A DNA stretch of 64,000 nucleotides. Source: Demequina phytophila (GTDB taxonomy: Bacteria > Actinomycetota > Actinomycetes > Actinomycetales > Demequinaceae). The notes beneath the pieces are model-generated. The model made no database searches. It worked only from the letters and a program-made list of their open reading frames with translations, and was not told where the DNA came from. The position numbers were made by a program, and so were the translations under genes. The stretch lies in the NCBI RefSeq assembly GCF_000971135.1, contig NZ_BBLW01000003.1, positions 186,001 through 250,000 on the forward strand, written 5' to 3'. Positions 39,945-48,006 of this stretch are shown here, one piece after another. Numbering within the stretch: the stretch's first letter is position 1; each line of letters opens with the position of its first letter.

Positions 39945-40676
39945 GTGCTTCCCGAGCTCTCCGCAGCGGCATGGGTGCTGCTCGCCGTCGCGGCGGCGGT
40001 GGTCGGCATCTCCAAGACCGCGCTGCCGGGCGCGTCCACCCTGGCGATCGCCGCGTTCGCGGCGGTGCTGCCCGCGCGTCAGTCGACGGGCACCCTGCTG
40101 GTGCTGCTCATCGTTGGCGACATGTTCGCGCTGTGGGCGTACCGCCGCCACGCCGACTGGCACGCGCTGGTCCGCCTGGCGCCCGCGGTGATCGCCGGCG
40201 TCGTGGCGGGTGCGGGATTCCTGGCGCTCGCGAACGATGGCGCGGTCCGCCGCGTGATCGGCGTGATCCTTCTGCTGCTCATCGCGTTCACGCTGTGGAG
40301 GCGCCGAGCCGGCGCGCAGAGCACGCCTCACGGAGGGCGGATCCTCTACGGCACGCTGGGCGGCTTCACCACGATGGTCGCGAACGCCGGCGGTCCCGTC
40401 ATGTCGATGTACTTCCTCGCGGCTCGGCTGCCGGTCAAGACCTTCCTGGGCACCGCTGCGTGGTTCTTCGCGATCGTGAACATCGTGAAGCTGCCGTTCT
40501 CGATCTCGCTCGGCCTGCTCACGTCGGCGGGGGTGCTGCTGGACCTGGTGCTCGTCCCCGCAGTGCTCGTGGGCGCGGTCTGCGGCAGGATGCTCGCCGA
40601 ACGGATCGATCAGGCGCTGTTCGACCGTGTGGTCATCGTCCTCACCGTCATCGGGGCCCTCTACCTGGTGATCTGA
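39945..40676 (+). CDS. TSUP family (TauE/SafE) membrane transporter
   Basis: Seven- to eight-helix transporter of sulfite, sulfonates or other organic anions. 243 residues with two TauE repeats (VVGISKTALPGASTLAIAAFAAVLPARQSTG in the first; GTLGGFTTMVANAGGPVMSMYFLAARLPVKTFLGT in the second). GTG 39945 is preceded by GAGGGG with a 7-nt spacer. It ends 12 bp from the convergent GNAT gene. Substrate unknown. Confidence 0.9.
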   Translation: MLPELSAAAWVLLAVAAAVVGISKTALPGASTLAIAAFAAVLPARQSTGTLLVLLIVGDMFALWAYRRHADWHALVRLAPAVIAGVVAGAGFLALANDGAVRRVIGVILLLLIAFTLWRRRAGAQSTPHGGRILYGTLGGFTTMVANAGGPVMSMYFLAARLPVKTFLGTAAWFFAIVNIVKLPFSISLGLLTSAGVLLDLVLVPAVLVGAVCGRMLAERIDQALFDRVVIVLTVIGALYLVI

Positions 40677-40688
40677 GGCGCGCCGGCG

Positions 40689-41240
40689 TCACCGTCGCAG
40701 CATCACCACGTCGAAGTGCTCCTGCCCACCCACCAGGTAGGTGCGCTGCCCGACCACCTCGAACCCGGCCTTCGCGTAGAAGGCCTGCGCCCGCGCGTTC
40801 GCGACATTCGTGCCCAGCCACGTGGGCAGGTCGCCGTGGGTGGACGATGCGCGGGCCAGGGCGGCCTCGAGCAGCGTGCGGGCCCCGCCGCCTCCCTGGG
40901 CGGCGGCGCGCACGTAGATCTTCGACAGCTCGTGGACGCGCGCGGTGTCCACCCCGACCCCCGCCAGCGTCTCGGAGGCCCCGGCGTCGTCGCATCGTCC
41001 CGTGAGGATCAGTGCGTAGCCCTGGACCCCGGCATCGTCCTCCGCGACCACCGCGGTGGCCGCGGGGTCCGCGACCCAGCCCGCGAACGCGGGCACGCCC
41101 AGCCGGTCGCGCACATGGATGCGGATGGCCTCCGGGTCGGTATCAGGCGGGCAGGCCAGCGGGAAGGTCTCGGCGGCGACGGCGACCAGCGCGGGCACGT
41201 CCGCGGCGGTGGCCTCGCGGGCGGTCAGGACCGCGCCCAA
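40689..41240 (-). CDS. GNAT-family N-acetyltransferase
   Basis: Acetyl-CoA-dependent acetyltransferase, substrate unknown. 183 residues: GNAT core TAREATAADVPALVAVAAETF, YALILTGRC strand, acetyl-CoA loop HELSKIYVRAAAQGGGGARTLLEAAL and LGTNVANARAQAFYAKAGFEVVGQRTYLVGG. The start is probably TTG 41240, 4 bp after the preceding small gene's stop, so it would be the third gene of a pit operon. The gene carries three copies of the GGACGATGC core. Confidence 0.85.
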   Translation of the reverse strand: MGAVLTAREATAADVPALVAVAAETFPLACPPDTDPEAIRIHVRDRLGVPAFAGWVADPAATAVVAEDDAGVQGYALILTGRCDDAGASETLAGVGVDTARVHELSKIYVRAAAQGGGGARTLLEAALARASSTHGDLPTWLGTNVANARAQAFYAKAGFEVVGQRTYLVGGQEHFDVVMLRR

Positions 41241-41244
41241 GGGC

Positions 41245-41481
41245 TCAGTGCCCGCCGGCGGCGATGTACGCGATCGCGCCCACCACGGCGAGCGCCGCGA
41301 TCCCGAAGCACAGTCCGCCCAGGATCTTGCGGAAGGTGGGGATGTGCCCCTCCTCGTCGCGGGCGCCCGGGCCCTCGACGGCGCGGACGCCCAGCGCGAA
41401 CAGCGTCGGCAGGCCGGCGCCCACGATCAGGCCCCACAGGACGATGTTGCCCAGCGCGTCCCATTCGATGTACTGGCTCAT
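41245..41481 (-). CDS. Small two-helix membrane protein co-transcribed with PiT
   Basis: 78 residues, MSQYIEWDALGNIVLWGLIVGAGLPTLFALGVRAVEG, with transmembrane helices about 10-31 and 55-75 separated by a polar loop. The ATG overlaps the pit stop (ATGA), so it is translated with the phosphate transporter. Such small proteins often follow actinobacterial pit genes and may be accessory subunits. Function unknown. Confidence 0.78.
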   Translation of the reverse strand: MSQYIEWDALGNIVLWGLIVGAGLPTLFALGVRAVEGPGARDEEGHIPTFRKILGGLCFGIAALAVVGAIAYIAAGGH

Positions 41482-42704
41482 CGCATGCCCTCCACCTTGC
41501 GGCGCTTGCCCTTCTTGGACACGCGCATGAGCTTCATGTTGTGGTCGACCACGGACTCCGCGAGGATCGACTCGTTGTCGGCCTTCGGCTTCCACTCGTC
41601 GTTGACGTTGTGGTGCCCCACCGGCTCCCGCTTGGACAGGTACCAGATGGCGCCGGACACCGCGATGAGCGCGCCGAACACCACGAACGACCCGACGCCC
41701 CCGCCGACCACGGCGCCCAGGCCGTACGCCGCGGCGCCCACCAGGCCCGCGCACGGGACCGTGATGAGCCACGCGAGGAACATGCGGCCCGCGACGGACC
41801 AGCGCACCGAGGCGCCCTTCATGCCCACGCCCGAGCCGAGGATCGACCCGGTCGCGACGTGGGTGGTCGACAGCGAGTAGCCGAAGTGGCTCGACAGCAG
41901 GATGACGGCGGCGGAGGACGTCTCCGCGGCCATGCCCTGGCGGGACTCCAGCTCGACCAGGCCCTTGCCGAGCGTGCGGATCACGCGCCAGCCGCCCAGG
42001 TACGTGCCGAGCGCCATCGCGAGGGCGCACGACAGGATCACCCAGAACGGGACGCCCGAGTCCTCGGGGACGGCGCCCGCGGCGATCAGCGCGAGCAGGA
42101 TGATGCCCATCGACTTCTGGGCGTCGTTGGTGCCGTGCGCGAGCGAGACCAGCGAGGCGGAACCGATCTGACCCCAGCGGAACAGGCGGTCGTTGTCGTC
42201 CTGCTCGACATCCTGCGTGAAGCGGGTCACCAGTCGCGTGCCCACCGAGGCGACCGCGATCGCGACGATCGGGGCGATCAGGGCGGGGATGAGGACCTTC
42301 GAGATGAGGCCGTCCCACAGCACGCCCTGGCTGCCCGCGGCGGCGAGCACCGCGCCCACGACACCGCCGATCAGCGCATGGGAGGAGCTCGATGGCAGAC
42401 CGAGCAGCCATGTCACGAGGTTCCAGATGATGCCGCCCGCGAGTCCGGCGAGGACCACGCCGAGCGTCACCACGTCGGCGTCGACGATCCCGGTCGCGAT
42501 GGTCGCCGCCACCGTGAGCGACAGGAACGCGCCCACGAGGTTGAGCGAGGCGGACAGGAGGACGGCCTGCTTGGGCTTGAGCGCACGGGTCGCGATGGAC
42601 GTCGCCATCGCGTTTCCGGTGTCGTGAAAGCCGTTGGTGAAGTCGAACGCGAGGGCGGTCGCGACGACCACGACGAGGAGAAGGGACTCGGTCACGGGCT
42701 CCAT
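41478..42704 (-). CDS. pit: PiT-family inorganic phosphate transporter
   Basis: Low-affinity proton/metal-phosphate symporter. 408 residues, two homologous PHO4 halves. The first reads DFTNGFHDTGNAMATSIATRAL and LLGLPSSSSHALIGGVVGA; the second SLAHGTNDAQKSMG and YSLSTTHVATGSILGSG. It lies downstream of a PHO-box-like array (42806-42849) and a 13-bp hairpin, so PhoP control is likely. Start of the pit - small membrane protein - GNAT unit. Confidence 0.95.
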   Translation of the reverse strand: MEPVTESLLLVVVVATALAFDFTNGFHDTGNAMATSIATRALKPKQAVLLSASLNLVGAFLSLTVAATIATGIVDADVVTLGVVLAGLAGGIIWNLVTWLLGLPSSSSHALIGGVVGAVLAAAGSQGVLWDGLISKVLIPALIAPIVAIAVASVGTRLVTRFTQDVEQDDNDRLFRWGQIGSASLVSLAHGTNDAQKSMGIILLALIAAGAVPEDSGVPFWVILSCALAMALGTYLGGWRVIRTLGKGLVELESRQGMAAETSSAAVILLSSHFGYSLSTTHVATGSILGSGVGMKGASVRWSVAGRMFLAWLITVPCAGLVGAAAYGLGAVVGGGVGSFVVFGALIAVSGAIWYLSKREPVGHHNVNDEWKPKADNESILAESVVDHNMKLMRVSKKGKRRKVEGMR

Positions 42705-42742
42705 TGTGACGGTTTCTCAGGGGTGGTGTGTGGGCACATCGT

Positions 42743-42770
42743 CACAGGGTGCCCCTGGGGGCACCCTGTG
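42743..42770. terminator. Perfect 13-bp hairpin upstream of pit
   Basis: CACAGGGTGCCCC / GGGGCACCCTGTG with a 2-nt centre. It lies between the YchJ stop and the pit start, both on the minus strand; probably the terminator of the ychJ unit, or an operator dyad of pit. Confidence 0.7.
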
Positions 42771-42805
42771 AGGCTTGTCGCGGCACCCCGTGCCGCGTTC
42801 GTTCG

Positions 42806-42849
42806 GTTCACTACCAGGTAAGTTGTTGTTCACCGAGAGTTAACCGAGA
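42806..42849. promoter_or_regulatory. PHO-box-like array (PhoP site) upstream of pit
   Basis: Four 11-bp units in exact register: GTTCACTACCA, GGTAAGTTGTT, GTTCACCGAGA, GTTAACCGAGA. Units 1, 3 and 4 match the Streptomyces PhoP direct-repeat core GTTCACC; unit 2 is degenerate. The array ends across the ychJ stop codon. Confidence 0.6.
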
Positions 42850-43226
42850 TCTCCCTCAAGATACGTCCAGCGTCCGTCCAGACGGATGAAACGGCTGGTC
42901 TCGCGCAGCGCGTCCATCGCGAGCACGCCCGCCGCGTGGTGCGCGACGAAGGTGACGGTCCCGGCATCGTCCCCCGCGAGGCCGCCCGTGGTGGCGAGAA
43001 CCTCCAGGCCGCGCCACTCGACGTCCTCGAGCCCGGCGGCGAGGTCGAGCGGTCGGGTCGACGGGTGCCACGTCCGTGTGAGGTAGTCCGCGTCGCGGCG
43101 CACGTAGGCCGTGTAGCGCGAGCGCATGAGCGCCTCCGCGGTGGGGGCGTCCGCCTCCCCGCGCAGGTACGGGCGGCAGCACTCGGCGTACGGCGCGCCC
43201 GAGCCGCACGGGCAGGCGGCGGCCAT
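42840..43226 (-). CDS. YchJ family (UPF0225) SEC-C zinc-finger protein
   Basis: 128 residues: N-terminal SEC-C motif CPCGSGAPYAECCRPYL, a zinc-binding module, then the YchJ domain (APTAEALMRSRYTAYVRRDADYLTRTWHPSTRP ... FVAHHA ... FIRLDGRWTYLEGD). Function unknown. It overlaps the threonine aldolase stop by one base (TGATG), so the two are co-translated. Confidence 0.88.
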   Translation of the reverse strand: MAAACPCGSGAPYAECCRPYLRGEADAPTAEALMRSRYTAYVRRDADYLTRTWHPSTRPLDLAAGLEDVEWRGLEVLATTGGLAGDDAGTVTFVAHHAAGVLAMDALRETSRFIRLDGRWTYLEGDLG

Positions 43227-44323
43227 CAGCGGGACCCCGCCGGCACGCCCTCGAGCGCGCGGCTGACCGCCGCGGTGAAGCCGTCGACGTCCTCGGCGGT
43301 GGTGTCCCACGCGCACATCCAGCGCGCCTCGACGGTGCCGGGCGTGGCGCCGGGCTGCCAGTCGTAGAAGCGGAAGTCGGCGCGCACGGCGTCGGCCGAG
43401 GCCTGCGGCAGCTCGACGAACACCGCGTTGGACTCGGTGTCCTGCGTGAAGCGCAGCGCGCCCGCGGCCTCGAGCGGCGCGAGCGCGGCCCGCAGGCGGG
43501 TCGCCATCGCGTTGGCGTGGCGCGCGTTGCGCAGCCACAGCGCGTCGCCCGCGAGGTCCGTGGCGGCGAGCAGGGTGGTGAGCTGCGTGGAGACGTAGCG
43601 CATCTTCGAGCCGAGCTGCATGGTCTGCTTGCGCAGGTACGGCAGGTCGTGCGCGAGGGAGTCGCGCAGGTCCTCCGCGAGCACCACGACGGCCTCGCCG
43701 AGCATGGCGCCGTTCTTGGTGCCGCCGAAGGACAGCACGTCCGCGCCCGCGGTGGCCTCGCGCAGGCTCACGCCCAGCGCGGCGGCGGCGTTCGCGATGC
43801 GCGCGCCGTCGAGGTGGACGCGCATGCCGAGCTCGTGAGCGGCGTAGGTGAGCTCCGCCATCTGCTCGAGCGAGTAGACCGTGCCGAGCTCCGTGGACTG
43901 GGTGACGGAGAGCACCACGGGCTGGGCGCGGTGCTCGTCGCCCAGGTCGCCGGCGTAGCGCGCGAGCTGGTCCGCGGAGATGCGGCCGTCCGTCGAGGGC
44001 AGCGGCAGGATCTTGAGCCCGCCGACACGCTCGGGGGCGCCGTTCTCGTCGACGTTGATGTGGGCGTGCTCCGACGCGACGATCCCGCCCCAGCGGGGGC
44101 TGAGCGCCATGAGGGACACGATGTTCGCGCCGGTGCCGTTGAACACCGGGAAGCCGAGCGCGTGATCGCCGAAGGTGGAGGCGATGGCCGCGTCGAAGGC
44201 CGCGGTGGCGGCGTCGGCGCCGTAGGCCACGTCATGGCCGGCGTTGGCCTCGGCCAGGGCCGCCATGATCTCGGGGTGGACGGAGGCGTAGTTGTCGGAC
44301 GCGAAATGGACGGTGCGGTTCAC
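43226..44323 (-). CDS. Low-specificity L-threonine aldolase
   Basis: PLP enzyme splitting threonine or allo-threonine to glycine and acetaldehyde. 365 residues: HFASDNYASVHPEIMAALAEANAGHDVAYGAD start, VFNGTGANI, HINVDENGAPE, and the PLP-lysine motif DVLSFGGTKNGAMLGEAVV. AGAGGTG lies before the ATG. The glycine it makes could feed the glycine cleavage system, of which only gcvP is in the window. Confidence 0.92.
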   Translation of the reverse strand: MNRTVHFASDNYASVHPEIMAALAEANAGHDVAYGADAATAAFDAAIASTFGDHALGFPVFNGTGANIVSLMALSPRWGGIVASEHAHINVDENGAPERVGGLKILPLPSTDGRISADQLARYAGDLGDEHRAQPVVLSVTQSTELGTVYSLEQMAELTYAAHELGMRVHLDGARIANAAAALGVSLREATAGADVLSFGGTKNGAMLGEAVVVLAEDLRDSLAHDLPYLRKQTMQLGSKMRYVSTQLTTLLAATDLAGDALWLRNARHANAMATRLRAALAPLEAAGALRFTQDTESNAVFVELPQASADAVRADFRFYDWQPGATPGTVEARWMCAWDTTAEDVDGFTAAVSRALEGVPAGSR

Positions 44324-44364
44324 CTCTGAAGTCTGTCACGACGGGGTCGCGTCCTGCGGCCGGA

Positions 44365-44466
44365 CGCCTATCCACACGGGCGACCGTCGCATCGTCCCGT
44401 TGCGATCATCTGAGGCCGCAATCCGGCGGTTCTGGTGGATCAGCGACGAAACTGTGTGGATAGGCG
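44365..44466. repeat. Inverted-repeat element with 76-nt core
   Basis: Perfect 13-bp arms CGCCTATCCACAC (44365-44377) and GTGTGGATAGGCG (44454-44466). The core contains an exact GCATCGTCCC (44389-44398). A similar element with the same 76-nt spacing lies at 52523-52630. No clear target duplication. Confidence 0.6.
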
Positions 44467-44482
44467 CACGGGGCGGAGGCGG

Positions 44483-45109
44483 TCAGAGGTCCCGCACCCA
44501 GCGCTTCCCCTGCGTGCGGAAGCCCACCTTGCGGATGTACTCGCGGTCGAGCGCCTCGTGGGTGTCGATCTCCACGCGCCGGAAGCCGGCTGCGGTGAGC
44601 ACGCCCGAGTCGCGGTACACGAACTCCCCCGGCGTGAAGTCGCGGAAGCGAGGCTTCACCCAGTCGAGCTCGACCAGCCCGGTGCCGCCGCCCTCGTCGC
44701 GCACGGCGACCACGCCCACGGCCTCGTCGCCGCGGGTCACCAGGAACGTCGCGCGCCGCGCCGCCCCCAGGGCCCGCGCCGTGAAATCGGGCTGGTGGGC
44801 CGCGATGTCCTTCGCGTGCACCGCGAGGACGTGCTGGAGGAACGGGTCCTCCGGGTCCATCGGGATGACCTTGTACACGCCCGGATCGTGGCGCTCGCGG
44901 TTGAGCCGGATGATCCAGTACGTGTTGATCAGGCTGATCGCGAGGTTCATCGCGAAGAACGGCCAGATCCCGATCACGCCGTTGTAGACCGTCGCGAGCA
45001 GCGAGCCGATGAGGTTCATCCACCGGAAGCGCATCACGCGCGACTGCGTGAGCGACACCACCACCAGGATGGTGCCCGCCCAGCCGATGACCTCGAGCAC
45101 GGTGTCCAT
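44483..45109 (-). CDS. YgjV-like membrane protein with C-terminal soluble domain
   Basis: 208 residues. The N-terminal 75 residues (LEVIGWAGTILVVVSLTQSRVMRFRWMNLIGSLLATVYNGVIGIWPFFAMNLAISLINTYWI split over 5-67) match the YgjV inner-membrane family, with three helices. The remaining 130 residues (ATFLVTRGDEAVGVVAVRDEGGGTGLVELDWVKPRFRDFTPGEFVYRDSG, LTAAGFRRVEI) look like an acyltransferase (GNAT)-type domain with an added lid. Function unknown. ATG 7 nt after TAGGCT (45122-45117): leaderless. Confidence 0.75.
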   Translation of the reverse strand: MDTVLEVIGWAGTILVVVSLTQSRVMRFRWMNLIGSLLATVYNGVIGIWPFFAMNLAISLINTYWIIRLNRERHDPGVYKVIPMDPEDPFLQHVLAVHAKDIAAHQPDFTARALGAARRATFLVTRGDEAVGVVAVRDEGGGTGLVELDWVKPRFRDFTPGEFVYRDSGVLTAAGFRRVEIDTHEALDREYIRKVGFRTQGKRWVRDL

Positions 45110-45177
45110 GCCCCTCAGCCTAGGCGCCTTCCAGGGACGATGCGCCGGTTGCGACGGCGCGGGCGTACCCTCGCTGG

Positions 45178-45552
45178 ATGGCCGAGTCGGTGCGGGTGGA
45201 CGCGTGGGTGTGGGCGGTGCGCCTGTACAAGACGCGGTCGCAGGCGACCGCCGCGTGCCGCGCCGGCCACGTGCGCATCGACGGCGAGCGGGCCAAGCCC
45301 GCGCAGAAGGTGGGGGTGGGCAGCACGGTCGAGGTCCGTGGAGGCGAGCGGGTGCGCATCGTCGAGGTGCGGCAGCTGCTCACGAAACGCGTCGGCGCCC
45401 CCGTCGCGCAGGCCGCCTACCTGGACCACAGCCCGCCGCCGCCCCCCAAGGAGCTCGCCTCCGCGTTCGGCGTCCGCGACCGCGGAGCCGGCCGGCCCAC
45501 CAAGCGCGAGCGGCGTGAGATCGACAAGCTGCGCGGACGCCCGTCGCGCTGA
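45178..45552 (+). CDS. S4-domain RNA-binding protein (Hsp15 type)
   Basis: Ribosome-associated heat-shock RNA-binding protein of the Hsp15/HslR family, which recycles stalled 50S subunits with nascent chains. 124 residues: S4 domain at 3-65 (VRVDAWVWAVRLYKTRSQATAACRAGHVRIDGERAKPAQKV split), basic C-terminus (RPTKRERREIDKLRGRPSR). ATG 6 nt after TACCCT (45166-45171): leaderless. Confidence 0.9.
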   Translation: MAESVRVDAWVWAVRLYKTRSQATAACRAGHVRIDGERAKPAQKVGVGSTVEVRGGERVRIVEVRQLLTKRVGAPVAQAAYLDHSPPPPPKELASAFGVRDRGAGRPTKRERREIDKLRGRPSR

Positions 45553-45604
45553 CCTCGGGCCACCACGGTCGCGGTCGGCGGCACCGCGGCGGGATGATGA
45601 GCGC

Positions 45605-46111
45605 ATGAGCTCCCCGTACCGGATCATGACCGTCTGCACGGGCAACATCTGCCGCTCGCCCATGGCGGAGGTGGTGCTCAAGGCGCGGCTCGCAGACGCC
45701 GGCCTGGGCGACTCGGTCGAGGTGTGGTCCACCGGCGTGAGCTCGGAGGAGCACGGCAACCCGATCGACCGCCGCGCGGCGGCGGTGCTGCACGATGCGG
45801 GGTACATCGTGCCGCGCCGGGCCGCCCGTCGCGTCACCGCCGCGGACCTGGGCAGCGCCGACCTGGTGCTCGCCATGACGGCCGCGCACGCGCGTCGCCT
45901 GCGCGATCTCACGGACCGCCCGGTGGTCCGCATGTACCGGGCCTTCGACCCCGACGCCCCGTCCACGGCGGGCCTCGCCGACGAGCACCGGCTCGACATC
46001 GACGACCCCTGGTACGGCGGGATGGAGGACTTCCGCGTCACGCTCGCGCAGGTCGAGGCGGGCGCGGACGGCGTGATCGACGAGGTGCGCCGCGTGCTCG
46101 CGGCGCGCTGA
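45605..46111 (+). CDS. Low-molecular-weight protein-tyrosine phosphatase
   Basis: 168 residues. The P-loop CTGNICRS (C11 nucleophile, R17) and the acid Asp region DIDDPWYGG near residue 129 are both intact. It dephosphorylates tyrosine-phosphorylated proteins or acts on arsenate or small substrates. The start is preceded by a GATGAT hexamer 6 nt upstream. No tyrosine kinase is nearby. Confidence 0.92.
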   Translation: MSSPYRIMTVCTGNICRSPMAEVVLKARLADAGLGDSVEVWSTGVSSEEHGNPIDRRAAAVLHDAGYIVPRRAARRVTAADLGSADLVLAMTAAHARRLRDLTDRPVVRMYRAFDPDAPSTAGLADEHRLDIDDPWYGGMEDFRVTLAQVEAGADGVIDEVRRVLAAR

Positions 46112-46245
46112 GCGCCCGACCCGAGCCGCGCATCGTCCCTCGCAACGCGGCCATCGGTGCGCTCCGGTGGTGACGCCCCCGCGCCGGGTGTAGTCCGGAC
46201 CGCTGGAGGCGGCGCCGCACGCGTGCCGCGAGGGAGGGGGCGGAC

Positions 46246-47799
46246 ATGGCTCACGGCGACCACCCGATCGAGGCGCTCGCCCCGCGCTCGCGGATGTACC
46301 AGGGGCCGTTCGGGCGGCTGTTCCCCGACCTGCCGCCGTGGCCGCCCGTCGCGATGACGGACGCCGAGGCCGACGTCCGGTTCTCCGCGCTCGCTCGCAC
46401 CATGGTCGAACGGCCCGGCAGGAGTCCCGCAGCGATCGCGAACGCCGCGAAGGACCGCGACTCGTTCGACGGGACGCTCCCCGCGGGCTACACGTACTTC
46501 GGGCAGTTCGTGGATCACGACATCACGTTCGATCCGGCGTCGAGCCTGGTCCGTGCCAACGACCCGAACGGGCTGCTGAACTTCCGCACCCCGCGCCTGG
46601 ACCTCGACAACCTCTACGGACGCGGGCCCGTCGATCAGCCGTACCTGTTCCACCAGGGCCGGTTCATCACGGGCGCGATCGTGAACGCCAAGGGCAGGCC
46701 CATCCGCGTGCCGGGGCTCGGGACCGCGAAGGATCCCGTGTTCTTCGCGGACCTGCCCCGCAACCCGCACGGGCGCGCGATCATCGGCGACCCGCGCAAC
46801 GACGAGAACGTGATCGTCAGCCAGCTGCAGGCCGCGTTCCTGCTCGCGCACAACGCCCTGGTGGACCGCGCGGTCGACGCCGGCGCGAGCCAGCGTGCGG
46901 CGTTCGAGCAGGCGCGCCGGACCCTGCGGTGGCTGTACCAGTGGATCGTGTGGCACGACTACCTGCGCCGCATCTGCGAGCCCGCGGTGTGGGCGAGCGC
47001 CCTGCAGATCGGGGCGCCCGACGCGACGGGACGCCGGCCCGTCACGCTCGGCTTCAAGGATCTCTACGCGTGGAAGCAGCAGCCGTTCATGCCGGTCGAG
47101 TTCTCCGTCGCGGCGTACCGGTTCGGCCACTCGATGATCCGCACCGAGTACCGCACCAACCTCGCGCGGGGCATCGACAGGCACCTGCCCGTCTTCGCCC
47201 CCGGCGCCCGCGCCGACGACCTCCGCGGCGGCGGCCCCGTCCCGCTCGAGAACGCGATCGAGTGGGACTGGTTCCTGCCGATGGAGACGTCCGCCGGGGC
47301 GGCGGGCTTCCCGCAGCGCGCCCACCGGATCGACACCAAGGTGTCGAACTCGCTCGCCGCGCTCCCCGACGGCAACGCGCCCCTGCCGCAGCGCAACCTC
47401 AAGCGCGGCTGGCGGTTCGGGCTGCCGTCCGGCAGCGACGTGGCGCGGGCGCTGGGGGTCGCCCCGGTCGCGATCGACCCGGACCACGACGCGCTGTGGC
47501 TCTACATCCTCACGGAGGCGGAGACCACGGCGCGCGGGCGACGGCTGGGGACGGTCGGCTCGACCATCGTCGCCGCGACCATCGCGGGGCTCCTCAAGGG
47601 CGACCCCGGCTCGTGGCTCACGGTGAACGCCGCATGGACGCCCGACGACGACCCGCTCCTCAAGCCGCGCGACAACCGCGACGGCCGCGCCGACACCCCC
47701 GAGCACCCCTGGACGCTCGCATCCATCATCCGCATCGCCGGCGTGCCGTTCGACGCGGGCCCGTTCGGGGCCGCCGCCGGCCTTCCCGGAGGGGAGTAG
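46246..47799 (+). CDS. Animal-type heme peroxidase family protein
   Basis: Peroxidase-cyclooxygenase superfamily enzyme (PF03098), uncommon in bacteria. 517 residues. Distal site GYTYFGQFVDHDITFD (H91, with D90/D92 able to form heme ester links), NENV-like NDENVIVSQLQAAFLLAHNALV, proximal site EFSVAAYRFGHSMIRTEYR (H295), and RGWRFGLPSGSDVARALG. No signal peptide or calcium-EF module is visible. The GGGAGGGGG stretch before the ATG gives the ribosome site. Probable role is peroxide-driven oxidation of phenols or halides; substrate unknown. Confidence 0.88.
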   Translation: MAHGDHPIEALAPRSRMYQGPFGRLFPDLPPWPPVAMTDAEADVRFSALARTMVERPGRSPAAIANAAKDRDSFDGTLPAGYTYFGQFVDHDITFDPASSLVRANDPNGLLNFRTPRLDLDNLYGRGPVDQPYLFHQGRFITGAIVNAKGRPIRVPGLGTAKDPVFFADLPRNPHGRAIIGDPRNDENVIVSQLQAAFLLAHNALVDRAVDAGASQRAAFEQARRTLRWLYQWIVWHDYLRRICEPAVWASALQIGAPDATGRRPVTLGFKDLYAWKQQPFMPVEFSVAAYRFGHSMIRTEYRTNLARGIDRHLPVFAPGARADDLRGGGPVPLENAIEWDWFLPMETSAGAAGFPQRAHRIDTKVSNSLAALPDGNAPLPQRNLKRGWRFGLPSGSDVARALGVAPVAIDPDHDALWLYILTEAETTARGRRLGTVGSTIVAATIAGLLKGDPGSWLTVNAAWTPDDDPLLKPRDNRDGRADTPEHPWTLASIIRIAGVPFDAGPFGAAAGLPGGE

Positions 47800-47802
47800 G
47801 AG

Positions 47803-47829
47803 GCGGGCCGGGTGCAGCACCCGGCCCGC
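47803..47829 (+). terminator. Terminator after the peroxidase gene
   Basis: 12-bp perfect stem GCGGGCCGGGTG / CACCCGGCCCGC with a 3-nt loop, directly abutting an exact GCATCGTCCC at 47830-47839. Confidence 0.8.
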
Positions 47830-47880
47830 GCATCGTCCCTCCGCCGTCGAGGGCGACCCGCATGCAGGCTCATCCCCGGC

Positions 47881-47923
47881 CCGGTCCTGCATACGGGTCG
47901 CGGCGACCCGTATGCAGGACCGG
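47881..47923. repeat. Perfect 20-bp palindromic repeat between convergent peroxidase and glgP
   Basis: CCGGTCCTGCATACGGGTCG (47881-47900) and CGACCCGTATGCAGGACCGG (47904-47923) are exact reverse complements with a CGG loop. The element shares a 19-mer with 21713-21731. Related degraded copies (CGACCCGCATGCAGG, about 47849-47863; CGCATGCAGGACGG, about 47938-47951) flank it. Confidence 0.8.
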
Positions 47924-48006
47924 ACCCGGCGCCGTCGCGCATGCAGGACGGGGCGTACGGTGCTCGACGATCCGGAGGGACGATGCGCGGGTTCAGCCGG
48001 GCGGGT

